A stretch of DNA of 64,000 nucleotides from Shimia_B sp038525525 (GCA_038525525.1 JBCBHO010000001.1:806001-870000), one strand, 5' to 3'; positions 32,444-42,006 are shown, counted from the stretch's first letter. A program made the numbers and translations. The notes: generated from the letters alone by a model not told the origin.

Positions 32444-35400
32444 AGCTCTTCGACCATGAGCACCCCGGGCAGCGACTTCAGCGCCGATTTCACCTGCGGC
32501 GAGACGGGGAAGCCATCGCCCAAATCGAGCTCCACCTCGCCCGGCAGACCCGGATCCATGAGGCAGAAGCGGAGCGGGCCCTTGGCACCTCTCAGCACGG
32601 TCTCGGGCAGGCCTGCGATCACGCTGGCCACGGACGGCACCGCGCTCTCTTCCTCGACGAACACCTTGAGGCCAGAGGCCCCGACCTGCGCCACGGCGCT
32701 GTCGATCGGGGTCACGGCGCGACCGAGGAGCTTGAGCTGGTCGGCCTCCATCGTCGCCTCCACCTGCACGACGACCTTCGAGCCGGGCTCGAGATGCTCC
32801 CGCGCGGTCTCGAGCGTGTCCGAGAACATGGTGACCTCGTAGCTCCCCGTGGGGTCCGAGAGCTGCACGAAGGCGAAGCGGTTGCCGCGCGCGCTCTTTC
32901 GCTCCTGCCTGCCTGTGACGGTACCCGCGAGCTTGCCCACCATGGCGCCGGTGCGCCCCGCAGACTCGGTGAGGTCATCGAGGGTATGCACGCCCGTGCG
33001 TTTCAGCGGGCCCATGTAATCATCGAGCGGATGGCCGGAGAAATAGAACCCCACCGCGGCGAATTCCTCGGCCAGGCGCTCTGCGGGGAGCCAGTCCTCC
33101 ACCGGCGCGAGCCGCGGCTCGGGCAGATCGTCGCCCGCCTCCCCGAAGAGCGAGACCTGGTTGGAGGACTTCTGGTCATGGATCGCCGCCGAATAGGCGA
33201 TGAGCGCGTCGAGCGACTGGAAGACGCGGCGCCGGTTGGGATCGAGTTCGTCGAAGGCCCCGGCGCGGGCGAGCATCTCCAGGGGCCGCTTTCCCACCCG
33301 CTTGAGATCAACGCGACGCGCGAAATCGAAGAGCGTGGCGAAGGGTTTTTCCCCGCGGCCCTCGACGACGAGGCGCATGGCATCGACGCCCACGTTCTTC
33401 AGCGCGCCCAGCGCGTAGACGAGTGCGCCGTCGCGGACGTCGAAGGTCGCCTGAGACCGGTTCACGCAAGGCGGCGTGTAGGGCAGCGCCAGCGTCTTCT
33501 TCACCTCGTTGAAATAGAGGCTGAGCTTGTCGGTCAGGTGGATGTCGCAGTTCATTACGCCGGCCATGAACTCCACCGGGTGGTTCGCCTTGAGCCACGC
33601 GGTTTGATACGAAACCACCGCGTAGGCGGCAGCGTGGGACTTGTTGAAACCGTAATTGGCGAACTTGTCGAGGAGGGCCCAGGTCTCCTCCGCCTTGGCC
33701 TTATCGACGCCGTTTTCCGCGGCACCGGCGAGGAATTTCGGCTTCTCGGCGTCCATCGCCTCCTGGATCTTCTTTCCCATCGCGCGGCGCAGCATGTCGG
33801 CGCCGCCCAGCGTATAGCCCGCCATCTGGCGCGCGATCTCCATCACCTGCTCCTGGTAGACGATGATGCCTTGCGTCTCGTCGAGGATGTGATCGACGGT
33901 GGGGTGGAGGAAATCGCGCTCCGAGAGGCCGTTTTTTACCTCGCAATACTTCGGGATGTTCTCCATGGGCCCCGGGCGGTAGAGCGCCACGAGGGCCACG
34001 ATGTCCTCGATGCAGTCGGGCTTCATGCGCTTCAGCGCGTCGATCATGCCCGAGCTTTCCACCTGGAAGACTGCCACCGTCTTGCCGGAGGCGTAGAGCT
34101 TGTAGGATGCCTCGTCATCGAGCGGGATCGCGTTGATCTCGTTTTCCGTGCCGGGTTCGGGAACGTAAAGCTCGGTGCCGTCGCCCGCGATGTGGATGGG
34201 CCGCCCGGCGGCCTTGATCAGGTTCACGGCGTTTTCGATGACGGTGAGCGTCTTGAGGCCAAGGAAGTCGAACTTCACGAGCCCCGCCTGCTCCACCCAT
34301 TTCATGTTGAACTGCGTCGCGGGCATGTCGGAGCGCGGGTCCTGGTAGAGCGGCACGAGGGCATCGAGCGGCCGGTCCCCGATCACGACACCGGCGGCAT
34401 GGGTGGAGGCATTCCGCAGGAGCCCCTCCACCTGCTGGCCGTAGGTGAGGAGGCGATCCACCACCTCCTCGGCGCGCGCCTCCTCGCGGAGCCGTGGCTC
34501 ATCGGCCAGCGCCTTCTCGATGGAGACGGGCTTCACGCCCTCGACCGGGATCATCTTGGAAAGCCGGTCCACCTGCCCGTAGGGCATCTGCAACACGCGG
34601 CCGACATCCCGCACGGCGGCCTTGGAGAGCAAAGCGCCGAAGGTGATGATCTGCCCCACCTTGTCGCGCCCATACTTCTCCTGGACGTAGCGGATGACTT
34701 CCTCCCGCCGGTCCATGCAGAAGTCGATGTCGAAATCCGGCATCGAGATCCGCTCGGGATTGAGGAAGCGCTCGAAGAGGAGGCCGTATCGCAGCGGATC
34801 GAGGTCCGTGATCGTGAGCGCGTAGGCCACGAGGGAGCCCGCGCCGGAGCCACGCCCGGGCCCCACGGGTATGCCCTTGTCCTTCGACCACTGGATGAAG
34901 TCGGCCACGATGAGGAAGTAGCCCGGAAAGCCCATCCCCTCGATGATGCCGAGCTCGAAGTCGAGCCGTTCCTGGTAGGCCTCGGGCGTCACCGCGTGGG
35001 GGATGACGGCAAGGCGCGCCTGCAGCCCCTCATTGGCGAGGCGGCGCAGCTCGGCCACCTCGTCATCGGCGAACTTCGGCAGGATCGGGTCGCGCTTCAT
35101 GGCCTTAAAGGCGCAGCGACGGGCGATCTCCACGGTGTTTTCGAGCGCCTCGGGCAGGTCGGCGAAGAGTGCCGCCATCTCCTCGGGCGTCTTCAGGTAG
35201 TGCTGGGCGGTGAGACGGCGTCGTGGCTCCTGCTGATCGACGTAGGCACCCTCGGCGATGCAGATCAGCGCATCGTGGGCCTCGTACATATCGGGCTTCG
35301 GGAAGTAGGCGTCATTCGTGGCCACGATGGGCAGGTCCATGGCATAGGCCATCTCGATCAGCCCGCGCTCGGTGAGCCGCTCCGCCTCTGGCTGGCCGTC

Positions 35401-35943
35401 TTCGCCCGGGTGGCGCTGCAGCTCGACATAGAGCCTGTCGCCGTAGATCGCCGCCAACCGCTCCATAAGCGCCTGCGCCTTGGGCCGCTGCCCGGCCTGC
35501 AGGAAGCGGCCCACGGGGCCATCTGGCCCGCCCGTGAGGCAGATCACGTCGCCCGCGTTTTCCGCGAGCTCCTCCAGCGAGACCTGCGGAAGCTGCCCGC
35601 CCTTGTCGATGTAAAGGCAGGAATTGATCCGCATGAGCGCCTCGTAGCCCGCCTCGGACTGCGCGAGCAGCACCACCGACGCGGGCGGGCGCGGTCGCTC
35701 CCCCGGCTGGGCGGGATCGTGCGTGACATCCACTTGGCACCCGATAATGGGCTGCACGCCCGCCTTCGCCGCGGTCTCGGAAAACTCGAGCGCGCAGAAC
35801 ATGTTGTTGGTATCGGTCACGGCGATGGCGGGCATTTGCATCGCCGCGGCCAACCCGGGCAGCTTCTTCAGCCGCACCGCCCCTTCGAGAAGTGAGTATT
35901 CCGTGTGCACACGTAGGTGGATGAATCGGGGGTCTGAAGCCAT
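32440..35943 (-). CDS. dnaE: DNA polymerase III subunit alpha
   Basis: Replicative polymerase, 1167 residues. PHP domain from FIHLRVHTEYSLLEGAV; the catalytic PDFDIDFCMDRREEVIRYVQ near residue 400; fingers and tandem HhH region (YNGFNKSHAAAYAVVSYQTAW block); clamp-binding motif QVSLF near residue 930; C-terminal OB domain. ATG 35943 was chosen over a 13-residue extension because MASDPRFIHLRVHTEYS is the family start. Of DnaE1 type (replicative), not the shorter mutasome DnaE2. Confidence 0.96.
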   Translation of the reverse strand: MASDPRFIHLRVHTEYSLLEGAVRLKKLPGLAAAMQMPAIAVTDTNNMFCALEFSETAAKAGVQPIIGCQVDVTHDPAQPGERPRPPASVVLLAQSEAGYEALMRINSCLYIDKGGQLPQVSLEELAENAGDVICLTGGPDGPVGRFLQAGQRPKAQALMERLAAIYGDRLYVELQRHPGEDGQPEAERLTERGLIEMAYAMDLPIVATNDAYFPKPDMYEAHDALICIAEGAYVDQQEPRRRLTAQHYLKTPEEMAALFADLPEALENTVEIARRCAFKAMKRDPILPKFADDEVAELRRLANEGLQARLAVIPHAVTPEAYQERLDFELGIIEGMGFPGYFLIVADFIQWSKDKGIPVGPGRGSGAGSLVAYALTITDLDPLRYGLLFERFLNPERISMPDFDIDFCMDRREEVIRYVQEKYGRDKVGQIITFGALLSKAAVRDVGRVLQMPYGQVDRLSKMIPVEGVKPVSIEKALADEPRLREEARAEEVVDRLLTYGQQVEGLLRNASTHAAGVVIGDRPLDALVPLYQDPRSDMPATQFNMKWVEQAGLVKFDFLGLKTLTVIENAVNLIKAAGRPIHIAGDGTELYVPEPGTENEINAIPLDDEASYKLYASGKTVAVFQVESSGMIDALKRMKPDCIEDIVALVALYRPGPMENIPKYCEVKNGLSERDFLHPTVDHILDETQGIIVYQEQVMEIARQMAGYTLGGADMLRRAMGKKIQEAMDAEKPKFLAGAAENGVDKAKAEETWALLDKFANYGFNKSHAAAYAVVSYQTAWLKANHPVEFMAGVMNCDIHLTDKLSLYFNEVKKTLALPYTPPCVNRSQATFDVRDGALVYALGALKNVGVDAMRLVVEGRGEKPFATLFDFARRVDLKRVGKRPLEMLARAGAFDELDPNRRRVFQSLDALIAYSAAIHDQKSSNQVSLFGEAGDDLPEPRLAPVEDWLPAERLAEEFAAVGFYFSGHPLDDYMGPLKRTGVHTLDDLTESAGRTGAMVGKLAGTVTGRQERKSARGNRFAFVQLSDPTGSYEVTMFSDTLETAREHLEPGSKVVVQVEATMEADQLKLLGRAVTPIDSAVAQVGASGLKVFVEEESAVPSVASVIAGLPETVLRGAKGPLRFCLMDPGLPGEVELDLGDGFPVSPQVKSALKSLPGVLMVEEL

Positions 35944-36162
35944 GGCCGTACCATATGTTGTGTCCGCGCCGGGGAGAAGCATTTAACGCTAGCCCGCGTG
36001 CCCCTCTCACCGTAGGCTTTTTGGCATTTGAGGGCTCATTCAAAAGGGCCCCAACGTATTCACACCTGGGCTCGATTGCGGGTCCATCGTCCTTTTCATC
36101 GGATGCCGTGCGCGCGCTTTCGTTTTTCGGCGCGGCCTCGCTTCGCCAGTTGGTTATGTCCT

Positions 36163-36813
36163 ATGATGACCACCTCGCCACCCCGCCCCTCGACCCTGCT
36201 CAAGGCAGCGCTTTTCCTCGCGGTGATCCTTGCCGCGCTCTGGCTCAGCAGCTGGATCCGCGACGCGCTCGACATGGCGATCATGCCCGAGAAGGACGGG
36301 CTCATGTTCCGCACGCTACTCCTCATCGTGCTCGTCTATGTCCTGATCCTCGCCACGCCCTTCCTGCCGGGGGCGGAGATCGGCCTGGTGTTGCTCACGG
36401 CCTTCGGCGCCCCCATCGCGCCGATCGTTTACCTCGCAACGATCATCTCGCTCACGATCAGCTACACGATTGGCCGCACCGTGCCGCCAGAGGTGACCGC
36501 GCGCGCGCTCGAGCGCCTGGGACTGCACCGCGCGGCGGCGTTCCTGCGCGAGATCCGATCTCGCCCGCGAGAGGAGCGGCTCGAAGTGCTCCTCGCATCC
36601 GTACAGGCCCCCTGGGCGCGCAAGGGAACGCGGCTCCGCTACCTGGTGCTGGCGCTCCTGCTCAACATGCCCGGCAATGTCGTGATCGGCGGCGGTGGCG
36701 GGCTTTGCATGGTGGCGGGCCTGAGCCGCGTCTTCCATCCGGGCCTTTTCCTGCTGACGGTGATGGTGGCCGTCGCGCCGGTGCCGCTCTTTGTGATGCT
36801 CGCCGCGCAATAG
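36163..36813 (+). CDS. TVP38/DedA-like membrane protein
   Basis: A 216-residue protein with about five hydrophobic segments: LKAALFLAVILAALWLSSWI, FRTLLLIVLVYVLILATPFLPGAEIGLVLL, IVYLATIISLTISYTIGRTV, LVLALLLNMPGNVVIGGGGG, GLFLLTVMVAVAPVPLFVML. The PFLPGAEIG...YTIGR and NMPGNVVIGGGGG blocks resemble the re-entrant G-rich loops of the VTT/DedA superfamily. Role unknown, possibly lipid flipping or small-molecule transport. The exact start (36163 or 36166) is unclear. Confidence 0.7.
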   Translation: MMTTSPPRPSTLLKAALFLAVILAALWLSSWIRDALDMAIMPEKDGLMFRTLLLIVLVYVLILATPFLPGAEIGLVLLTAFGAPIAPIVYLATIISLTISYTIGRTVPPEVTARALERLGLHRAAAFLREIRSRPREERLEVLLASVQAPWARKGTRLRYLVLALLLNMPGNVVIGGGGGLCMVAGLSRVFHPGLFLLTVMVAVAPVPLFVMLAAQ

Positions 36814-36820
36814 TTATCCG

Positions 36821-36863
36821 TTTAGCTAAATGTCTTGACGGAGGGTTCTGCGCGAATTACTAA
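36821..36863 (+). promoter_or_regulatory. Promoter with operator-like palindrome for the ArsR cassette
   Basis: TTGACG (36835-36840) and TACTAA (36858-36863) are separated by exactly 17 bp. The perfect palindrome TTTAGCTAAA (36821-36830) lies just upstream of the -35. The ATG of the ArsR gene begins 5 bp after the -10, where transcription should start, so the message may be leaderless. The palindrome could be the autoregulatory site. Confidence 0.55.
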
Positions 36864-36868
36864 GCCAT

Positions 36869-37195
36869 ATGGCTAATAATCTAGATACCTTCTTCTCCGC
36901 CCTTTCCGACCCCACGCGCCGCGCCGTGATCGAACGGCTTACCGAGGGCCCGGCGCCGGTGACGGAGCTTCACGCGCCGCACGACATCGCGCTCCCCACA
37001 TTCATGAAACACCTCTCCAAGCTGGAAGCCGCCGGTCTCGTCAGAAGCGAGAAAAAAGGCCGCGTCCGCACCGTCCACATCGAGGCGGGCCCGCTCGCGG
37101 CCGCCGAAGCCTGGATTTCGAAACAGCGTAGCCTCTGGGAAGGCCGCCTCGACCGGCTCGAACGGCTGGCCACGAAACTCTCCGGCACGCACTGA
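36869..37195 (+). CDS. ArsR-family transcriptional regulator
   Basis: A 108-residue winged-helix repressor starting MANNLDTFFSALSDPTRRAVIERL. The recognition helix is PTFMKHLSKLEAAGLVRSEKKGRVRTVHI. It lacks the cysteine metal-binding pair of metal sensors, and belongs to the branch encoded with SRPBCC/AHSA1 genes, two of which follow. No ribosome site precedes the ATG. Confidence 0.88.
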   Translation: MANNLDTFFSALSDPTRRAVIERLTEGPAPVTELHAPHDIALPTFMKHLSKLEAAGLVRSEKKGRVRTVHIEAGPLAAAEAWISKQRSLWEGRLDRLERLATKLSGTH

Positions 37196-37224
37196 CCTTA
37201 ATTCCCACCGAAAGGATCCAAGAC

Positions 37225-37689
37225 ATGACACTTCACACCGCAGAGCTGAGCTTCGACCGCAGTTTCACGGTCTCGCCCTCCCGCCTTTGGCACCTCCTGA
37301 CCGACGGCAACATGCGGGAGGCCTGGGGCGCCCCGAGCGAGGACATGGTCCTCAAGATGGAGATTTCTGACCTTCGCGAGGGCGGCTTCGAACGCCACCA
37401 TTGCGGGCCCGTCGACAACCCCGAATTCACCATCGACACCCGCTGGTACAAGCTCATGGAAGACGAAGGCGCATGCTATTCCGAGACGCTGGTCATTGGC
37501 GGCGAAAGCCATTTCACGAGCCTCGTCACCTACGCCCTCACCCCCAAGGGTGAAGGCTGTAACCTCCATGTCACCGTGGCCGTCTCCGCCTTCGGCGATG
37601 AGAGCATGATCGGCGAGGTGCAGGGCGGCTGGGAGGGCGGATTGGCACAGCTCGAAAAGCTCGCCGCCGCGCAGACCGCGGCCGCCTGA
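37225..37689 (+). CDS. SRPBCC (AHSA1-type) family protein, first of pair
   Basis: A 154-residue helix-grip protein: FDRSFTVSPSRLWHLLTDGNMREAWGAPSEDM is the typical start, and GWEGGLAQLEKLAA the C-terminal helix. AAAGGA upstream of the ATG. Ligand unknown. It follows the ArsR gene by 29 bp and overlaps the next gene by one base (TGATG). Confidence 0.85.
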   Translation: MTLHTAELSFDRSFTVSPSRLWHLLTDGNMREAWGAPSEDMVLKMEISDLREGGFERHHCGPVDNPEFTIDTRWYKLMEDEGACYSETLVIGGESHFTSLVTYALTPKGEGCNLHVTVAVSAFGDESMIGEVQGGWEGGLAQLEKLAAAQTAAA

Positions 37690-38165
37690 TGCACGCCCTG
37701 ACCGTCGAACGGACGCTCAAAGCACCGCCAGACGTGGTTTGGCGGTGCATGACCGAACCGGCGCTCATCGCCCGCTGGTTTGCTCCCGCGCCCGTCACCG
37801 TGACCCATGTCGATGTGGAAGCCCGGCCCGGCGGGGCCTTCCACCTCGTGATGGACGTCCCTGACGTGGGCGATATCGAGGGGGTGGCGGGCTGCGATCT
37901 CGAGGCCGTGCCGGAGGAACGCCTGACCTGGACCTCGGCGCTGGGGCCGGGCTTTGTGCCCAACCCGCCCCCCGCCGAGGGCGACTTTCATTTCACCGCG
38001 ATCATGACGCTCGCCCCCCTGGCAGCCGCGGCGCAAGGCACGCGCTACAAGGCTGAGGTGATCCATGCCGATGGGGCCGCACGTGCGGCCCACGAAGCGA
38101 TGGGCTTTCACGACGGATGGGCCCAAACCGCTGAGCAATTGGGCAATCTGGCTGCCACGCTCTGA
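37689..38165 (+). CDS. SRPBCC (AHSA1-type) family protein, second of pair
   Basis: A 158-residue helix-grip protein: VERTLKAPPDVVWRCMTEPALIARWFAPAPV, then a beta-sheet and C-terminal helix GFHDGWAQTAEQLGNLAATL. It is only distantly like the preceding paralogue. Such ArsR-SRPBCC cassettes are common in bacteria but their ligands are mostly unknown. Confidence 0.85.
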   Translation: MHALTVERTLKAPPDVVWRCMTEPALIARWFAPAPVTVTHVDVEARPGGAFHLVMDVPDVGDIEGVAGCDLEAVPEERLTWTSALGPGFVPNPPPAEGDFHFTAIMTLAPLAAAAQGTRYKAEVIHADGAARAAHEAMGFHDGWAQTAEQLGNLAATL

Positions 38166-38290
38166 CGCAACCCGTCCAAATCCCTTGCAATTCCCGTGCG
38201 CCCGCTATGAACTATTCAAACGGGCGCGCTCTCTACGCCGCATCGAGAGCCGGTCCCCCCGCCACCTAGGTACCGCGGCTTTTGGCACCC

Positions 38291-39673
38291 ATGGAGATCA
38301 CTTTCCGCCTGAACGGCGACGACGTGACCATTTCTGACGAAGCGCCCACGCGCACCCTGCTCGACTGGCTGCGCGACAAACGCGGCCTCACCGGCACCAA
38401 GGAGGGCTGCAACGAGGGCGATTGCGGCGCCTGCACGGTCATGGTCACCGACGAAGAGGGCGCGAAGACCCTCAATGCCTGCATCCTTTTCCTGCCGCAG
38501 CTTCACGGCAAGGCCGTGCGCACCGTGGAAGGCATCGCCGCCCCCGACGGCACAGCCCATCCCGTGCAGGAGGCCATGGTGTCCTGCCACGGCTCGCAAT
38601 GCGGCTTCTGCACGCCGGGCTTCATCGTCTCTATGGCCTGCGATCACCTGAACGGATCGACCGACCACGACACGACGCTCGCCGGCAACCTCTGCCGTTG
38701 CACCGGCTACGCGCCCATCCACCGCGCCGCCCGCGATGCAGAGCCCGCCCCCGTGCCCGACCATATGCGCGACACTCCCCCATCAATTAAACTCAAGAAC
38801 TTCGGGGCAGCCGAGGCTGGCCCCCACGCCATGCCCGCGAGCAGCGACGAGCTCGCCACCTGGGCGCTCGAGCACCCGCAGGGCACCATCGTCGCGGGCG
38901 CCACGGATGTCGGGCTCTGGGTGACGAAGCACTTCGCCGAACTCGGGCCGATGGCCTTTCTCCATGCCTGCGCGGACCTCAAGCAGGTCGAGGAGACCGA
39001 GAGCCACATCCGCCTCGGCGCCGCCGTCACCATCAGCCGCGCCATGGAGGCGCTGCCTTACGCCGAGCTCCACGAGATGTTCCGCCGCTACGGCTCCACC
39101 CAGGTGCGGAACGCCGCCACCATCGGGGGCAACATCGCCAACGGCTCCCCCATCGGGGACAGCCCGCCCGCGCTCATCGCGCTCGGGGCGACGCTGCACT
39201 TGCGCCGCGGGGACACACGCCGGGATCTGCCGCTCGAGGATTTCTTCCTGGACTATGGCAAGCAGGACCGCGCCGAGGGCGAGTTCGTCGAAGCCGTGAG
39301 CGTGCCCAAACGGCCCGACAGGCTCCGCGTCTACAAGCTCTCGAAGCGCGTCGACCAGGATATCTCCGCCGTCTGCGGTGCCTTCTACGTGCTGGTGGAC
39401 GAGGATGGCATCGCCCACGCCCCGCGCGTGGCCTTCGGCGGCATGGCCGGCACGCCCAAACGCGCGGCCCGGTTCGAAGCCGCCATCGACGGCAAGCCCT
39501 GGACCCGCGCCGCGGTGGAGGCCGCTCTGCATACCCTCGCCGAGGACTACCAGCCGCTTTCGGACATGCGCGCCTCGGCCGCCTACCGCCTCAAGACCGC
39601 GCAGAACATGGCGCTGCGCGCGGTCATGGCCGATGAGGGCGCCCTCCTTGATATCCGGCAGGTGCGGGCATGA
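38291..39673 (+). CDS. xdhA: Xanthine dehydrogenase small subunit (Fe-S and FAD)
   Basis: Electron-transfer subunit of xanthine dehydrogenase. 460 residues: plant-type [2Fe-2S] domain with CNEGDCGACTV, helical [2Fe-2S] domain with SQCGFCTPGFIVSM and CRCTGYAPI, then the FAD domain with TIVAGATDVGLWVTK and TIGGNIANGSPIGDSPPAL. ATG 38291 gives MEITFRLNGDDV; no clear ribosome site precedes it. A TTGCAA at 38185-38190 may mark a promoter. First gene of xdhA-xdhB-xdhC and the ABC genes. Confidence 0.95.
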   Translation: MEITFRLNGDDVTISDEAPTRTLLDWLRDKRGLTGTKEGCNEGDCGACTVMVTDEEGAKTLNACILFLPQLHGKAVRTVEGIAAPDGTAHPVQEAMVSCHGSQCGFCTPGFIVSMACDHLNGSTDHDTTLAGNLCRCTGYAPIHRAARDAEPAPVPDHMRDTPPSIKLKNFGAAEAGPHAMPASSDELATWALEHPQGTIVAGATDVGLWVTKHFAELGPMAFLHACADLKQVEETESHIRLGAAVTISRAMEALPYAELHEMFRRYGSTQVRNAATIGGNIANGSPIGDSPPALIALGATLHLRRGDTRRDLPLEDFFLDYGKQDRAEGEFVEAVSVPKRPDRLRVYKLSKRVDQDISAVCGAFYVLVDEDGIAHAPRVAFGGMAGTPKRAARFEAAIDGKPWTRAAVEAALHTLAEDYQPLSDMRASAAYRLKTAQNMALRAVMADEGALLDIRQVRA

Positions 39674-42006
39674 CCGTCGCCAAGCCCCTGCCCCACGATG
39701 CGGCCCTCCTCCACGTGGCGGGCGCCGCGCGCTACACCGACGACATCCCGGCACCCGCGAACACGCTCCACCTGGCCTTCGGGCTCTCTGAGATCGCGAA
39801 AGGGCGCATCACCGGCATGGATCTCGCGGCCGTGCGCGCGGCGCCGGGCGTTGTGGATGTGCTGACGGCCGATGACCTGCCCTTCGCCAACGATGTGAGC
39901 CCTTCGGCCCATGACGAACCGCTCCTGAGCGACGGGACAATCCACTATCTCGGCCAGCCGATCTTCTGCGTCGTGGCCCAGACGCATCTCGCGGCCCGCG
40001 GCGCGGCCCGGCTGGGCGAGATCACCTACGCGGAGGAGACCCCGCTCCTGACGATCGACGAGGCCCTCGCGGCAGACAGTCGATTCGAAGACGGCCCGCG
40101 CATCTACGCGAAAGGCGACGTCAGCCGCGCGCTGGCAGAGGCCTCGCATCAGGTGCGGGGCACGATCGAACTGGGCGGGCAGGAGCACTTCTATCTCGAG
40201 GGGCAATCCTCGCTGGTCGTGCCGGGCGAGGCGGGCGATGTCGCCGTGCATTGCTCCACCCAGCACCCGACGGAGATCCAGCACAAGGTGGCCGAGGCGC
40301 TGGGCGTCCCCTTCCACGCCGTGCGCACCGAGGTGCGCCGCATGGGCGGCGGCTTCGGCGGCAAGGAAAGCCAGGGCAACGCGCTCGCCGTGGCCTGCGC
40401 CGTCGCCGCCACGCGCACGGGCCGGCCCTGCAAGATGCGCTATGACCGCGACGACGATTTCATCATCACCGGCAAGCGCCACGACGCGCGGATCGAGTAC
40501 GTCGCGGGCTTCGACGGCGAAGGCCGCCTCGCGGGGGTGGATTTCACGCATTACATCCGCTGCGGCTGGGCGCAGGACCTCTCGCTGCCCGTGGCCGACC
40601 GAGCGATGCTCCACGCCGACAACGCCTATGACCTCCCCGCCGCGCGCATCACCTCTCACCGGCTCAAGACGAACACGCAGAGCGCCACCGCGTTTCGCGG
40701 GTTCGGCGGGCCGCAGGGGATGGTGGGGATCGAGCGGGTGATGGATCACATCGCCCATCACCTCTCCCTCGATCCGCTGCATGTGCGGCAGGTGAATTTC
40801 TATGCCTCCGCCTCCCATGATCAGTCCCCGGCGCACCGGGCTGCAGGGGGCCCTCCGGGGGAGGTACGAGGCACAAAGAAGACGGGCACCACGCCCTATG
40901 GCATGGCCGTCACCGACAGCGTCATCGCGGAGCTCGTGGCCGATCTTGCCACCCGGTCCGATTACGCTGCGCGGCGGGCGGCGGTGCGGGCGTGGAACGC
41001 CGAGAACCCGATCCTGAAGAAGGGGATCGCGCTCACGCCGGTCAAATTCGGGATCTCCTTCACGCTCACCCATCTCAATCAGGCGGGCGCGCTCGTCCAT
41101 GTCTATGCCGACGGCTCGATCCATCTCAATCATGGCGGCACCGAGATGGGCCAGGGCCTCTTCCAGAAGGTGGCGCAGGTCGCCGCGGACCGCTTCGGCG
41201 TCGAGGTAGGGGCGGTGAAGATCACCGCCACCGATACCGGCAAGGTGCCGAACACGTCGGCCACGGCCGCCTCCTCAGGCTCTGACCTCAATGGCATGGC
41301 CGTGAAAGCGGCCTGCGACACGATCCGGGACCGCATGGTCGAGCACCTGGCCCAGCTCCACCAGGTGAAGCCCGCGGACGTGACGTTCGACGGGGGCCGC
41401 GTGCGCGCCGGCGCGGGCGACATGAGCTTCGGCGAGGCGGCGGCGCTCTGCTACCAGGGGCGGGTCTCGCTCTCCTCCACGGGGTTCTACAAGACGCCCG
41501 AGATCGAATGGGACCGCATCAAGGGCAAGGGGCGGCCGTTTTTCTACTTCGCCTATGGCGCGTCGGTCTCGGAGGTCGTGGTGGACACGCTCACCGGCGA
41601 GAACCGCATCCTCAGAACCGATATCCTCCATGATTGCGGGCGCTCGCTGAACCCCACGCTCGACCGGGGCCAGATCGAGGGCGGCTACGTGCAGGGCGCG
41701 GGCTGGCTGACCATGGAGGAGCTCGTCTGGGACGACCGGGGCGCGCTCAAAACCCATGCACCCGCTACCTACAAGATCCCCGCCATGTCCGACCGGCCGG
41801 AGATCTTCAACGTAGATCTCTGGGACGGTGAGAATGCCTCCGACACGATCTATCGCTCGAAGGCCGTGGGCGAGCCGCCCTTCATGCACGGGATCAGCGT
41901 CTTCCTGGCGCTTTCGGACGCGCTGGCGCAGTGCCGCGGGGACTACCCCGCGCTCGATGCGCCCGCCACGCCGGAGCGGCTGCTCATGACGCTGGACCGG
42001 CCATGA
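39670..42006 (+). CDS. xdhB: Xanthine dehydrogenase large (molybdenum) subunit
   Basis: Catalytic subunit oxidising hypoxanthine and xanthine to urate. 778 residues. Molybdopterin and active-site motifs: GQEHFYLEGQ, MGGGFGGKESQ, FRGFGGPQGM, and the catalytic Glu in AVGEPPFMHG. ATGA overlap with xdhA. Around residues 379-405 there is an extra stretch (HDQSPAHRAAGGPPGEVRG) lying between NFYAS and GTTPYGM. It is encoded by a repeat also found outside genes at 48096-48131, an in-frame insertion. Confidence 0.95.
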   Translation: MTVAKPLPHDAALLHVAGAARYTDDIPAPANTLHLAFGLSEIAKGRITGMDLAAVRAAPGVVDVLTADDLPFANDVSPSAHDEPLLSDGTIHYLGQPIFCVVAQTHLAARGAARLGEITYAEETPLLTIDEALAADSRFEDGPRIYAKGDVSRALAEASHQVRGTIELGGQEHFYLEGQSSLVVPGEAGDVAVHCSTQHPTEIQHKVAEALGVPFHAVRTEVRRMGGGFGGKESQGNALAVACAVAATRTGRPCKMRYDRDDDFIITGKRHDARIEYVAGFDGEGRLAGVDFTHYIRCGWAQDLSLPVADRAMLHADNAYDLPAARITSHRLKTNTQSATAFRGFGGPQGMVGIERVMDHIAHHLSLDPLHVRQVNFYASASHDQSPAHRAAGGPPGEVRGTKKTGTTPYGMAVTDSVIAELVADLATRSDYAARRAAVRAWNAENPILKKGIALTPVKFGISFTLTHLNQAGALVHVYADGSIHLNHGGTEMGQGLFQKVAQVAADRFGVEVGAVKITATDTGKVPNTSATAASSGSDLNGMAVKAACDTIRDRMVEHLAQLHQVKPADVTFDGGRVRAGAGDMSFGEAAALCYQGRVSLSSTGFYKTPEIEWDRIKGKGRPFFYFAYGASVSEVVVDTLTGENRILRTDILHDCGRSLNPTLDRGQIEGGYVQGAGWLTMEELVWDDRGALKTHAPATYKIPAMSDRPEIFNVDLWDGENASDTIYRSKAVGEPPFMHGISVFLALSDALAQCRGDYPALDAPATPERLLMTLDRP
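40851..40886 (+). repeat. Dispersed repeat inside xdhB (copy A)
   Basis: 36 bp matching 48096-48131 at 30 positions, including GAGGTACG and GGCACAAAGAA without change. The pattern CTCCGG.GGAGGTA...AAAGAA resembles the short GC-rich repeats scattered in Rhodobacterales genomes. Here it keeps the xdhB frame open. Confidence 0.65.

Noticed and set aside
32227..35895. A 1222-codon open frame on the plus strand
   Set aside because: It is the antisense of dnaE, produced by high GC codon bias. It has no ribosome site and no family motifs.
40851..40886. Frameshift or assembly error in xdhB
   Set aside because: The frame continues through the repeat and all downstream XDH motifs are intact, so an in-frame insertion explains it better.
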